64,000 bases of DNA, from contig BSDZ01000112.1 of NCBI GenBank assembly GCA_030268105.1, positions 248,001 to 312,000 of the forward strand, written 5' to 3'. A model generated the notes under the pieces. The model was given only the letters and a program-made list of their open reading frames with translations. It had not been told where the DNA came from and did no database searches. Shown here piece after piece: positions 24,101-32,886 of this stretch. Origin of the DNA: Volvox africanus. Lineage: Eukaryota; Chlorophyta; Chlorophyceae; Chlamydomonadales; Volvocaceae. A program made the position numbers and the translations under genes. How positions within the stretch are numbered: position 1 is the first letter of the stretch; each line of letters starts with the position of its first letter.

Positions 24101-27100
24101 TGATGGCCCGCTGCGGGGAGCTGCACCTGCTACCGCCCCTGACGCTGGCAGCAATGGCGAATCGGTTACGGGTACGTAGCATGTGTGCTAGCTCCGAAAC
24201 CGCGAAACTTGGCTTCGGGTCTGCTCAAGCCTGGTCACGGCATTCCATAATACTTCGTAACAAACAGTATTCCTTTTGTCGTATTCATGCCGTGCTGGTG
24301 TAACTCAACTCGCATTTAGCAAGTAGGTCTGTCTTATAACATGTTATTTAAGCATTACGAACATGCATTTTCTGGATCTTCACAAATTCTGGATCTTGCG
24401 AATTTCTTGGTTTGGTGGGATTGTTTTGGTTTCCTGGGTTTCAGGAAATTTCCTGTGTTTCCGGAAAATCATGTTTTGAATTGTTGAAAATCTTGTTCTC
24501 ACCTCTTCTTGAGGCTCTCTTTCCAGCACCCAGGTCGTTCCGGTTGCTTTCAGCTTTTCATGGACACGGGTACATGGCAGCGGAAACCAGACTCCTGCCA
24601 ATGCTAATTGTCCTTTGTTGGTTTTGAAAAATTTTACAGATTTACTACAGCGCACTCAACCGGCAGAAGGCCGCTCCAGGGGAAGTCGGGTCCCATAAGG
24701 CGGTGGCGGAAGAGGATCTCGAGGTTGATGCCCACAACGCGTCCACCTTCTCTAGGAACGATAGCGGCGGCGGCGGCGGCGGCGGCGCAAACGCTGCCGC
24801 GCCCTGCAATGCCATGTCGCCGCCGCCAGCGACGGCGGTGCTGCCGACGTCGCTGCCGCCGCCGTTGTATGGTGTTGAAAATCAGGCACCGCCAGTCAGC
24901 GTAGCCATGTCTGGCCTCGTAGACGCTATTCGCCGTCGGATGCTGTGCTCTTGGGGCGATGGCGATGACGGCGGATGTGGCGGCGGTGGCGGCGGCGGCG
25001 GGGTTGGATCTACTCGAATCGGCGGTGCATCATCTCTCCTCAGATGGGAACGACGTATCGTCACCAGCGACCCGCCGCAGCTGGCGCTGGGTATGGCGCA
25101 TGCATTGGCAGCGGCACTGGTAGTGGATGGGGAGGCGGCGCTGCCGCTGACACGCGTGGCCCGGGACCAGGCGGGTAGGGTCGTATGTGCACTGGCGGCG
25201 CAGGCGCTGGCGGCGCCACCTGTGCGTCCCGCCGCCGTCACCTCAATCGCCGCCAACCCTTCAATCGTGGCGGCGGTTACGAGCACGATGGATGATGTCC
25301 GTAGCAACCGATTGGCGACGGAGGCGGGGGAGCTTTCATTGCCGGCGGCGGCTGCCAAGATGCTTGGGATAGCCCATACGGGTGTTGCAGAGCCCAGCAA
25401 TCTGCCGTCACCATCACCGTCACCACCACCGTCGCCGCCATTACCATCACGCGCATCCCGACAATCACCGTCTGCGCCATCTTCACTGTTATCCGGAGAT
25501 CCGTTAGCACACATACATCTGTTGCAGGTAGCAGCACAGCAGCAGAGGTACGGCATGGGGGCCGAGGCGCCGGAGCTGTTTCGGCGGCTGCTGGCGGCGG
25601 CGCTGAGTCAGAGAGCGGAGCGCCTTTGGAAGCTGCAGGGATCAGCTGGCGGCGGGGCGGGGCTGGCGATGGAAGGGGTTGGGTCGTTGGCACTGGCGAC
25701 TATGTGGACGGGAGCCAGATGCTCTAAAGGCGGCGGCGGCGGCACCGCTACTGTTGCTGCCGCAGGACGTAATGTCGCATACCCGTATGAGCAAACATAC
25801 CCGCCGCCACCACTGCACCAGAAGGAACCCGAATTAAACGAGATTCGCCAGGTCGTCAGGGCAGAGGCTGATGAGGTCATCGGCCTCCGGCTCCATCAGG
25901 GAATTCGCCTGGCCTGGTTGCTGCAGCTTTCCAAGGCTGTCCTCTCGCGGCCACCGTCTGCCGGACTCTCTGAGTACACGGCGACGGCATCTTATCTCCG
26001 CCGCCACGGCACCGTCGTCAGCGTTGGCAGCGGGGGAGCTGCTGCTGTAGAAGCGGCGGCAGCAGCAGCAGCAGCAGCTGCCTCGGGCAGCACATTGCAT
26101 GGCGCGACGGCAGCTGCAGTGGAAATGGGAGCGGGAATGGGAGCGGATCCCGCAAGGCTCTGGGGAGTCAGAGTCTCGCCGCCACTGCTGCCACCGGGGG
26201 CCAACGTGTTGCCACAGCCGCAGCCGTCGACGGCCTCGCTGCTGCCGTCTCGTCGTTTGCAGCGGCAAGTGCATTTGCCGCCGCCGCCGGCAGTTCAGCG
26301 GCAGCTTCAAGTTCTGACTGATGAGGTCGAGGAGGAGCTGAGCCTCCTCGAAACGGAAATGGAAGAGGCGGATGGATTAACAGAAGGCCCGGCAGAGGCG
26401 AAGAGCTGGTTTCGGAGCAATCACGGCTCCATGGCCGGGCCGCCGCCGGAACCAGAAGTTAGGGAGGCGATAGGTAAGGAGCTTCTGGAGGAGTCTTATT
26501 CGGTGAAGACGACGGCTGCGGCGGCGACTTTGGGGGTTCCAGGAACGTGGGCTTTTGGCGAGGCAGCAGCGTCGGCGGCGTCGGTGTTGGCGGTGCAGAC
26601 GTCTGAAACCACCAGGATGACTCGTCCGGTAATCGGCGACAGCGCTGCCGCCGAGGGCACGAGTACAGGTATGGTTGGCTCACTGGATACCGTGCAGGAT
26701 AGATTCCCGGATGAAGAGGGGGAGGGAGCGATGGAGGAGAGTGAGCTCAGGGCGCTTGGCGCGCCGAAGGGTTTACGGGTGAAGCGGCGCGTCAGCACTA
26801 GCAGCAACAGAGGCGGCGGAGGCACCGGCTCCAAAGTTTTTGGGAATGCGCCAGCAGCCATGAGGACTACGGCCGAACCGGCAGTGGAGCCTGCGGAGGC
26901 GGCGCGGCGGCGCTTGCTTCACGCCGCACGTGACCGACTCGAGGTCTTAAAGGCGGGACTTGACGCACAGGTCGTAGGACTTTTGGCGCCGCCGCCGCCG
27001 CCAAGTTGGCTTGCGAGGACGGAGGCGGAGACGGCGATGGTGGCGGAGGCAGCGGGAGGAGGTATCGGCAGGGGTCGCTCAGGCCGCCCGTCGTTACTCG

Positions 27101-30100
27101 CACTCCCTGACCTGGCACTTGAGCTACGGTTGGGTCTTCGGTCTCCAGGGAGGGCAAACGCCGGTGGGGCGGCGGCGGCGGCGGCGGCGGCGGCGCCGGC
27201 GGGCGGAACCGTTGGAACTGCTCGCCATGCCGATGAGGGCGTGCACGACAGTGTTCGGCAGCTTTTGGACGAGCTGGAGGTCGAGTTGGCGCTAGAGGTG
27301 CATTCGGGGGCTCTGCTGCCCCCGTCTGAAGAGGCCCCCTCTCGCAGCCTCCCCGGCTACATTCGGCAGTGCAGAGACGTACGGCCTCAGGCCGCAGGCG
27401 CAGGCACCAAACCCGCAACAGAATGCGGCGACACGCACGTCGGGGACGTGAATGCAGCCGCATTCACGCCGACGCCGACGCCGACACCTGCATTCCCGTC
27501 GGCATCCATGGGACCATCATCTCCATCATCATCATCATCATCATTATCATCGCCGCCGCTACCTACACCGCCGCCGCCGCTGCCGCCGCCGCCAGCGGCA
27601 GGACCAGTTAAAGTCGCAACCTCCATCGCGGCGCATTGGCGGCGGCAGCTTCTGATGGACACCGTACAAGTGCTGGCGTTTTTGCAGCGCGACTGTCTCA
27701 GCATGTCCTTGACTGGCGCCCATTGCGCAACAGCCGCCGCGGCTGCAGCGGAGGCGCGCAGTCGCCAGGCGTCTCTTTGGGAACTGCTGATGCCGGCGCT
27801 GCTTTCTTCCTGTCGGGCCCACGAGCTGGGTCTGGAGGACTGGCTGACGGTCCTCGAGGGCCTGCCGGGGGCGCCCCGCCATGGTGCCGCCGCCGTCGCG
27901 CACAGCGAGCTTACGGAGCGGCTGGTTGCATCCATTTCATCATGGCTAATGCAACAGGCGGCGGCGGCGGGGGCGGGGGCGGGGGCGCCATCGGAGGCCA
28001 TGGACATTGCAGGCAGCCCGGGCGACGCAGCGACAGAGGAATCGTCAGCGGCGGTAACAACCGATGCCGTACGAGCTAAAGCGGTCGCTGCAATGCCAGC
28101 GGAGGCGGTGGAAGTGTATACCCGAACCGTTGCCGCAATGCGTGCCCTGTCGTATGCTTCACATCCGTTGTTGTCTCGGTTGGCGGCCTGGTTCGCGCCC
28201 TGGCTTGAGCGGAAGCAGCTGCAGGATCTTTTGGCATCGGCGCTGAGGCTAGATGCGGTACGGCAGCGTGCCGCCAGTGGCGGCGCCGTTGGCGAGCATT
28301 CAGATGGCACTGTACCGGAGATGGACGCTGAGGTGGCGGCAGCGGCGGTGGAGGCGGCGGCGGTAAAGGAGCGGCTGTTGCGGGCGCTGCAGCGTGCTAC
28401 GCCTGACCAGCGGCTGACAACCTTTTACCTATTGTCTAGAAACCGGGCTGTGGTGGACGAATCGCTGGTGGAGGCGGTGGTGGATTTACTGTTGCAGGAG
28501 ATCACGGTGTGTGAATTGCTTTCATTAGAGCTGGTTTACAATATAATAAAACATATAGTATTATATAAACCCTAATAATACCCTATCAAACCCTATAATA
28601 TAATATTTTAATTAAGTTATGTTATATAATATTTATTTTATTTTATATAGTATTGAATAAAATTAATAAAATATTATCTTATATTACAATTATACGTAAT
28701 ATAACATATTATAGTATAATATAACATAGTATCATTTCCTGGTGGTCGTTATTGCTTTCGATTACTACTTAACGGTTAATGATGAGCCATCAAACTCCCT
28801 GATAGGAGCATCTGCATGCATCATCCCTACTTAGTTATTGAACCTCCCGAGCTCATTCCCTTGTCATTTTTATCGACATCGCTGCAGGCTCTTCTACCTT
28901 CAGACGAAGTGCGGGCACTCAAGGCCGTGGCGATGCTTGCATCCAGCGCCTCCGCTGCCATCCCCGCCGCCGTCGCCGCCGCTGCCATCGCCCGGGGCCC
29001 TGCCGTCACGGAGCTCGTTGCACGAATCGCTGCAAGACTCAAATCACGCACCGACGACTACAGCAGCCATCAGCTTGCCACTGCACTGCCTCTGCTGGAA
29101 CGCCTGGCTGCCGTTGGCTGTAGCATGGACCGGGCCGTGGTGCCAGCGCTACAGCGCAGCTTGCTACAGCGCCTCGCTCAGCCTTCCTGCGGCCTTGCAG
29201 ACGCAGCGGCAGTGCTGCAGCGCCTGGCGGCAGTAGCGCAATACATGCCCTCAGATGGCATGGCAGTAGCTACAGTGACGGCGGCGGCGCCCGGGAACCG
29301 TGAGGGTATTGGGGAGGGCCGAGTGCGGCTCCTGAATGCCGTCGCAGAGGCTATTCTCCGCACTCCCGAAGCCAACGCTGGCGATGACCTCGATGGCGGC
29401 GACAGCAGTAGCTGGATTGGACGTCTGGACCGTATGGTTGCTTCCCCCGCCGCCGCCGCCGCCACTGCCGCCGCTGTTGGCGTCGGCGTGACGGACTCCG
29501 CCGAGCTGTACCTGGACCTCCTGGGATGCTTCTTCACACTGGGCTACAGTCCGAATAGCAGTAGCAGTAACGGTAGTGGAGCCAGAGGTGGTGGCAGCAG
29601 TGGTGGCTGGCGCTGGGCCGCGCTTTTAGAGCGGACGCAGCGACTCGTACGGCGGCGGCTTCAACGGTGTACGGACGTGTTGGCAGCGCAGCAGCAGGCT
29701 GCGCTCGTCTTGCATCAGCGTATAAAGCAGCTGCAGCCTGGGCTTGCGGCCCGGCGGGAAGAGGCGGCCGCTGCTGCCGAGGCAGCGGCGGCCGCCGCTG
29801 CGGCGGCTGCGACCGCCGCCAGCGAGGCTGCAGCTGCGACCACTGCGAAGGAAGCTACACGGGCGGCAGCTTTGCAAGCTCAGTCGCGGGCATCAAGGGC
29901 CGGGCGATGGGCGAAGGCCAGTCGAGTGATTCTCACGAAATTGGCGGGAGTGGATGAGACTGTAGCAAACCAGCAGGGCACAGTAGCTGGTGCCGAGGGA
30001 AGGGGAGACCGAGCCATATTGGAAGACGTGCGAGCTGCAATAGGGACCGCAAGGGCGGCATCGGCGCACGCGAAGGCGAAGGTTGCCGTAGCGACGTCGG

Positions 30101-30471
30101 CCGTCGCAGCAGCCGAGGCCAGTGCGGCGGCGAGTGCTGCTGCTGCTGCTGCTGCTGCGGCCGCGGCCGCGAAGGCTGCTGCTGCTGCGGCGGCTGAAAC
30201 GGCGGCAGTGGCGGCGATAACAGCAGCTGAAGCCGAGCTGAAGCAAGCTGAAGCTGCAGCTTTGGAAGCCAGTGTTGCGGCGACTCGTCTTTGGCTTCGG
30301 ACGGTGCGCGTGTTATTGGACGTTGACGCTTTACCCCTTGATGTGTTGGTGGTGTGTGGGGACCAGTTAGCGGGTCTGTTGCTATCGGAGTATGGGGAGC
30401 AGGGGGAGGAGGGGGATCGAGAGGAGGAGGGTCTGGAGGGCGCCGGTACCCGGGCGATGGCTGCACTTTGA
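3196..30471 (+). CDS. Giant low-complexity protein with alpha-helical repeats, function unknown
   Basis: Fourteen exons: 3196-5705, 6429-7794, 8286-8399, 8879-9451, 15067-16500, 16913-18463, 18960-19043, 20303-21214, 21502-21606, 22123-22301, 23106-23274, 24067-24171, 24640-28506, 28888-30471. All junctions are GT-AG and all phases match, including the non-zero ones (2 at exon 1/2, 2 at exon 11... i.e. 22301/23106), giving about 4,850 codons to the TGA at 30469. An alternative exon 2 start at 6525 also keeps frame. Long Ala, Gly, Ser, Gln/His, Thr and Asn tracts separate Leu/Ala-rich helical stretches of about 35-38 residues, for example [20 protein letters not shown] and [16 protein letters not shown]. 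These vaguely recall the OPR/FAST-kinase-type RNA-binding repeats common in algal organelle factors, but no RAP domain or catalytic motif is seen. The last exon ends in a long Ala-rich, probably coiled helical region. The function is not recognised. The start site, the exon 9 donor (21214) and exon 10 are the least certain parts. Confidence 0.72.
3637..3770 (+). repeat. ACC/GCC trinucleotide tract coding Thr/Ala run
   Basis: Imperfect CACCGCCAC-type repeats in exon 1 of the giant gene code for a Thr/Ala/Asn-rich stretch with almost no other residues. It behaves as a coding microsatellite and also opens an antisense Gly/Val-rich frame that is not a gene. Confidence 0.8.
6700..6860 (+). repeat. 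CAG/CAC/TAC coding repeat (Gln/His/Tyr-rich)
   Basis: Exon 2 of the giant gene contains interrupted CAG and CAGTAC/CAGCAC arrays giving a Gln-rich segment with His and Tyr, the composition of prion-like or condensate-forming segments. It begins with a pure run of CAG codons near 6700. Confidence 0.8.
10087..11006 (-). pseudogene. Integrase C-terminal region plus chromodomain (gypsy relic)
   Basis: From high to low coordinate the frames show [19 protein letters not shown], then the basic [11 protein letters not shown] segment, then [20 protein letters not shown] with [15 protein letters not shown], the conserved end of gypsy integrases. After a short linker come REYLVSWEG residues of a chromodomain, which in this family targets integration to marked chromatin. 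Frames shift at least twice (near 10640 and 10800) and the HHCC and DDE core is absent, so no active integrase can be made. Confidence 0.85.
11007..12300 (-). pseudogene. Partial reverse transcriptase, split by an inserted LTR
   Basis: The N-terminal part (12300-12204) reads [20 protein letters not shown]...[11 protein letters not shown], the family's start of the fingers domain with an in-frame stop. After an 831-bp insertion the frame resumes at 11372 with [20 protein letters not shown] and [13 protein letters not shown], then by frameshift GYHQIRIS, then [11 protein letters not shown] containing the YLDD catalytic motif at about 11020. The sequence then breaks at the internal deletion. It is non-functional. 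Confidence 0.88.
11373..12203. mobile_element. Solo LTR (831 bp) with 5-bp target-site duplication
   Basis: The reverse-transcriptase relic is interrupted by a block that begins TGTTGT and ends ACAACA, the TG...CA inverted ends of an LTR. It is flanked by the identical 5-mer GAACC at 11368-11372 and 12204-12208, as integrase-made duplications are. No internal retroelement coding is present, so this is a solo LTR left by LTR-LTR recombination of a second, younger element. Its ends differ from those of the host element (TGTAAC), so it belongs to another family. Orientation is not known. Confidence 0.85.
12771..13136 (-). pseudogene. Retroviral-type aspartic protease region (gypsy relic)
   Basis: The frame contains [20 protein letters not shown]: the DTGA active-site motif of pepsin-like retroelement proteases with the following hydrophobic strand. 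It lies between the gag end and the reverse transcriptase, as expected. The frame is open over 121 codons but is cut off from gag and pol by frameshifts. Confidence 0.85.
13181..14458 (-). pseudogene. Gag polyprotein region (gypsy relic)
   Basis: A 168-codon frame (14458-13952) has [18 protein letters not shown] and [20 protein letters not shown], the capsid helices of gypsy Gag. Further along the minus strand a Cys/His-rich piece (13747-13550) and a conserved C-terminal block (13528-13181; [37 protein letters not shown]) follow in shifted frames. The last block resembles the region found in Chlamydomonas/Volvox gypsy polyproteins. The N-terminal part of Gag is missing. Confidence 0.82.
14459..14849 (+). 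repeat. AT-rich stretch followed by (TCTG)n microsatellite
   Basis: 14459-14760 is strongly AT-rich with no coding signal and no match to an LTR that I can see. 14801-14849 is a TCTG/TCCG tetranucleotide repeat. Both lie in the large intron. A similar TCTG tract occurs in an intron of the nucleotide-sugar transporter (33993-34068). Confidence 0.75.
18242..18319 (+). repeat. (GGAGGC)n coding for 26 consecutive glycines
   Basis: A near-perfect hexanucleotide array in exon 6 of the giant gene gives 26 uninterrupted Gly codons between Ser-rich flanks. One unit carries GGT instead of GGC. It is a hypermutable coding repeat whose length changes would stay in frame only in steps of three bases. Confidence 0.92.
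19090..19395. repeat. Dispersed repeat family A, copy 1
   Basis: This stretch matches the reverse complement of 39617-39960 over most of its length; shared blocks include GGCAGGTGCCGACGTACCG and GTACCCTGTCGAACGATTT, with small differences. Both copies lie in introns (intron 7 of the giant gene; an intron of the PNGase F-like gene), are about 300 bp, have no coding capacity and carry AT-rich ends. It is probably a non-autonomous mobile element. Confidence 0.75.
19991..20236. repeat. Perfect 96-bp inverted repeat (palindrome) plus extra arm copy
   Basis: 20033-20128 and 20141-20236 are exact reverse complements with a 12-base loop. The arm includes three GATCCA units and a BglII-like AGATCT. 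The outermost 20 bases (ATTCTGGGTTAAGATCTGAT) occur once more at 19991-20010, so the left arm can also pair upstream across an AT-rich spacer. The whole lies in the intron just before exon 8 (20303). In the pre-mRNA it would form a nearly 100-bp uninterrupted hairpin. Confidence 0.95.
21409..21497 (+). repeat. Tandem duplication in intron with AC repeat
   Basis: A block of about 35 bp ending GTGTATTGCTATGACACA occurs twice (about 21410-21443 and 21463-21497), separated by an AC run and ATTT repeats. The second copy runs into the acceptor used for the next exon (21502), so the duplication may have created or moved a splice site. Confidence 0.8.
23289..23633 (+). repeat. Dispersed repeat family B, copy 1
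   Basis: About 340 bp, highly similar in direct orientation to 54650-54975, including CCATGTTGACTTGCTTCTTC and GATGTTCCCAGTAGGAAGGT. It lies in the intron 23275-24066 of the giant gene. The copies share an open frame of about 70 codons with no recognisable domain. Probable interspersed element. Confidence 0.85.
28507..28887 (+). other. AT-rich last intron of the giant gene
   Basis: Between the GTGTGT donor and the CTGCAG acceptor the sequence is almost wholly A/T with several AAACCCTA motifs, in sharp contrast to the roughly two-thirds GC exons on either side. No gene or structure is seen in it. Confidence 0.7.
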
Positions 30472-32886
30472 GATGCGGTCGTGTAAGGGATTCCTTTGTT
30501 TAAAGGGAGGGCTGCGCGGGATGGGTCGATATCACCCTGCCTCGGGTGGTGATCGTGGTGGTGGCTGTGATGATGGTGGTGGGATGAGGTGGGTCGTTCG
30601 GTTGTTTGGCTGAAGGGGGAAGAGCAGGATTGGTGACCTGGTCTGGAAAGGCTGTACCTGTAGCTGTGGGGAGTGGAGTCCTACGTTAGTTTCGGTGCTA
30701 CTTTCGGATGGTGGCCTCATGACGACGCTTGTGCATGTGTGTCATTATGTGTGTACATGGGCATGTGTTACTGCCCATCTATAATGCAAATTCCGAATAA
30801 TACTGTCAATGGTATGGGTCGACCCCTGGTCGCACGCAAACGTGCTATTCACATAATGTGGGCGTTACATTCTACTATTACGACAACGCACAGCATATAC
30901 ATGCACGCGACGATAGGTTATACATCACGATGCCCTAACGCTAACAAGGGGGTTGGAAGTTAACGTCACAATCAGGAATCCTAGTCCTAATCCTAATCAT
31001 TATCATTGATACTACAATGTGTCCGCCCTTAGCAGCCTGCAGGGAGTGGCCCCGCACCCAGTGAGACAGGATCTGACTCGTTACGTTACGTTGAAACCCT
31101 CATGGCCGATTTGGGTCGACACCTCACAGCCATCAAGAAGTCAAACGCATAAACCACGCAACATGCTCCTGTTGTTGGTGGTGCTGGTGCTGCTTGCCTT
31201 CACCTGCATGCATAGTACCTACATACGCATCCAGCCATGTGCATGCCGGCGAATGGCCCGTCCATAGGGGAGTTCTAGGCATGGATTCCTGGAATGTGCA
31301 AGGCATAGTGCAACAAAGGCATTGTACGCGTGGGCAAAGCCATGGGTGAAGAATGTGATGTAATTATTATGTTGTTTTGTATGTGTCAGCGCATCAGTAC
31401 CCCCAAACCAAACAACTGGCTGAATCATGATGGTACGCTACCTGGAGGCCATTATAGGCCAGCTTTTACCATCAGGTGTCTCCCAAGCTCCTTAACGCCG
31501 TGCCGCTTCTTGTGGATGCGGTGATTTGACTTCATTCGTCCATGCATGATGCATGCAATGAGACTGCAGTCCAGCATATTGACGCACCTGATCACACACA
31601 CGGATTTTACATCATTTTATCCTATATATTATATTAACCCAAGTCTACTCCACAGCCGTCGCAAACAGCATATGGTGACACGCGTGAAACAGGCTTGACA
31701 TCCTTTATTAGGTGTGAACTAGTTTGGACTCCAGCGAGGCAGTTCACCCGATCCAGGCCGGAGTCCAGGCGGGGTTACATAACTCTGTTAATAGCAGGTC
31801 TTATGGGAGCATGAGGTTAATAACTTTCCTAAAATTATATAAACATATTTTACGGTTATGTCTGGGCCACTTCTGGGCGATGGCAGCCGCCAGGACCAAA
31901 GTTTGGCGGTTGAACCCATGTGGCTGTTGCGAACTGCCGAGCTGTGCACACTCCTCTCGTCTGAGAGGGGTATGCAGTGAGGGGGTGTGCAATGGCCACG
32001 GCTTACCATGCAAGAAAATGCAGGATCGCTCCCCAACACGCTCTAAGGAAAGGGGGGCGGACAGTTGTCCTGAAGAGTAATCCTATTCACGTAGGGCGTA
32101 AATTAAACCACCATTTTGAACGTCATGTATTTGTGCACTTTCTGTGCAGCAGCGGCCAAGAGCACGGCCTATCTCGCTAGGCAGCCACGGTCAAGCAGGC
32201 AAGGGTGCATACACCCATCGTCGTCGTGCGTGGTCGTCGTCGTAGTAGCTTATTATCGTTGTCCATCGTTGCGCATTCGCGTCAGGAGTCCAGCCAGGGT
32301 TTTGGCGTTGTGATAGCAACGCAAGGCAACTCTGGATATCTGCGATGTTCATTACGAAACTTTGTCGCTCATCTCTATGTGTATAACAAAGGTCTACAAG
32401 CAAGGCTTGTACTTGTGTCGATGAGCCGTTGCAGTCAGTGTCTCGGTACCGCAGTCGGACATACAGCAGTTGATAGTCGGTAGTTGAACTGCTGCATTGC
32501 AACCTGCATGCTATTAGGAATTCCTCGAGGCACATGCGGCGCTTCAGAACTTTTATTACAAAAGTATGTATGGGATAGACGTTTCCTTCTCACTCTCATG
32601 TCACATCAGTCATCACCTAATACGCATGACCAACAAACACAACGCAACTGCTCTGCTCAGATACAAATATATTCCGCCTTAATATTTTCCTTATACAAGA
32701 TTACAGAACGAAACTGATGTTGTTAATTGTTATTATTATTGTCACGCATTTCAATTTGAAAAGTCCGGTATGCAAGCTTGACATTCAACAGGATCAACAG
32801 GCTTAGGCCGACTCCAGTTATTTATTGATCGAGATATTTTAACGCACGAAACGACCTCAGGGGCCACGTATCTGCAAGAAGCGAAA
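30472..32886. other. Intergenic region after the giant gene
   Basis: Contains the 3' untranslated region of the giant gene and the promoter and 5' leader of the sugar transporter. TGTAA poly(A) motifs occur at 30482-30486 (too close to the stop to be a likely sole signal) and 31359-31363. I see no coding segment; short ORFs on both strands lack codon bias and similarity. Confidence 0.5.
31359..31363 (+). other. Candidate TGTAA poly(A) signal of the giant gene
   Basis: TGTAA is the usual nuclear poly(A) signal in volvocine algae. This copy lies 888 bases after the stop codon, a normal distance for long 3' untranslated regions in the group. The assignment is by position only. Confidence 0.35.

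Noticed and set aside
27387..28310. 307-codon minus-strand ORF
   Set aside because: Antisense shadow of the 3.9-kb exon 24640-28506; no domain and atypical composition.
32191..32535. Minus-strand 114-codon ORF
   Set aside because: No codon bias, no domain, and it lies in the upstream region of the sugar transporter.
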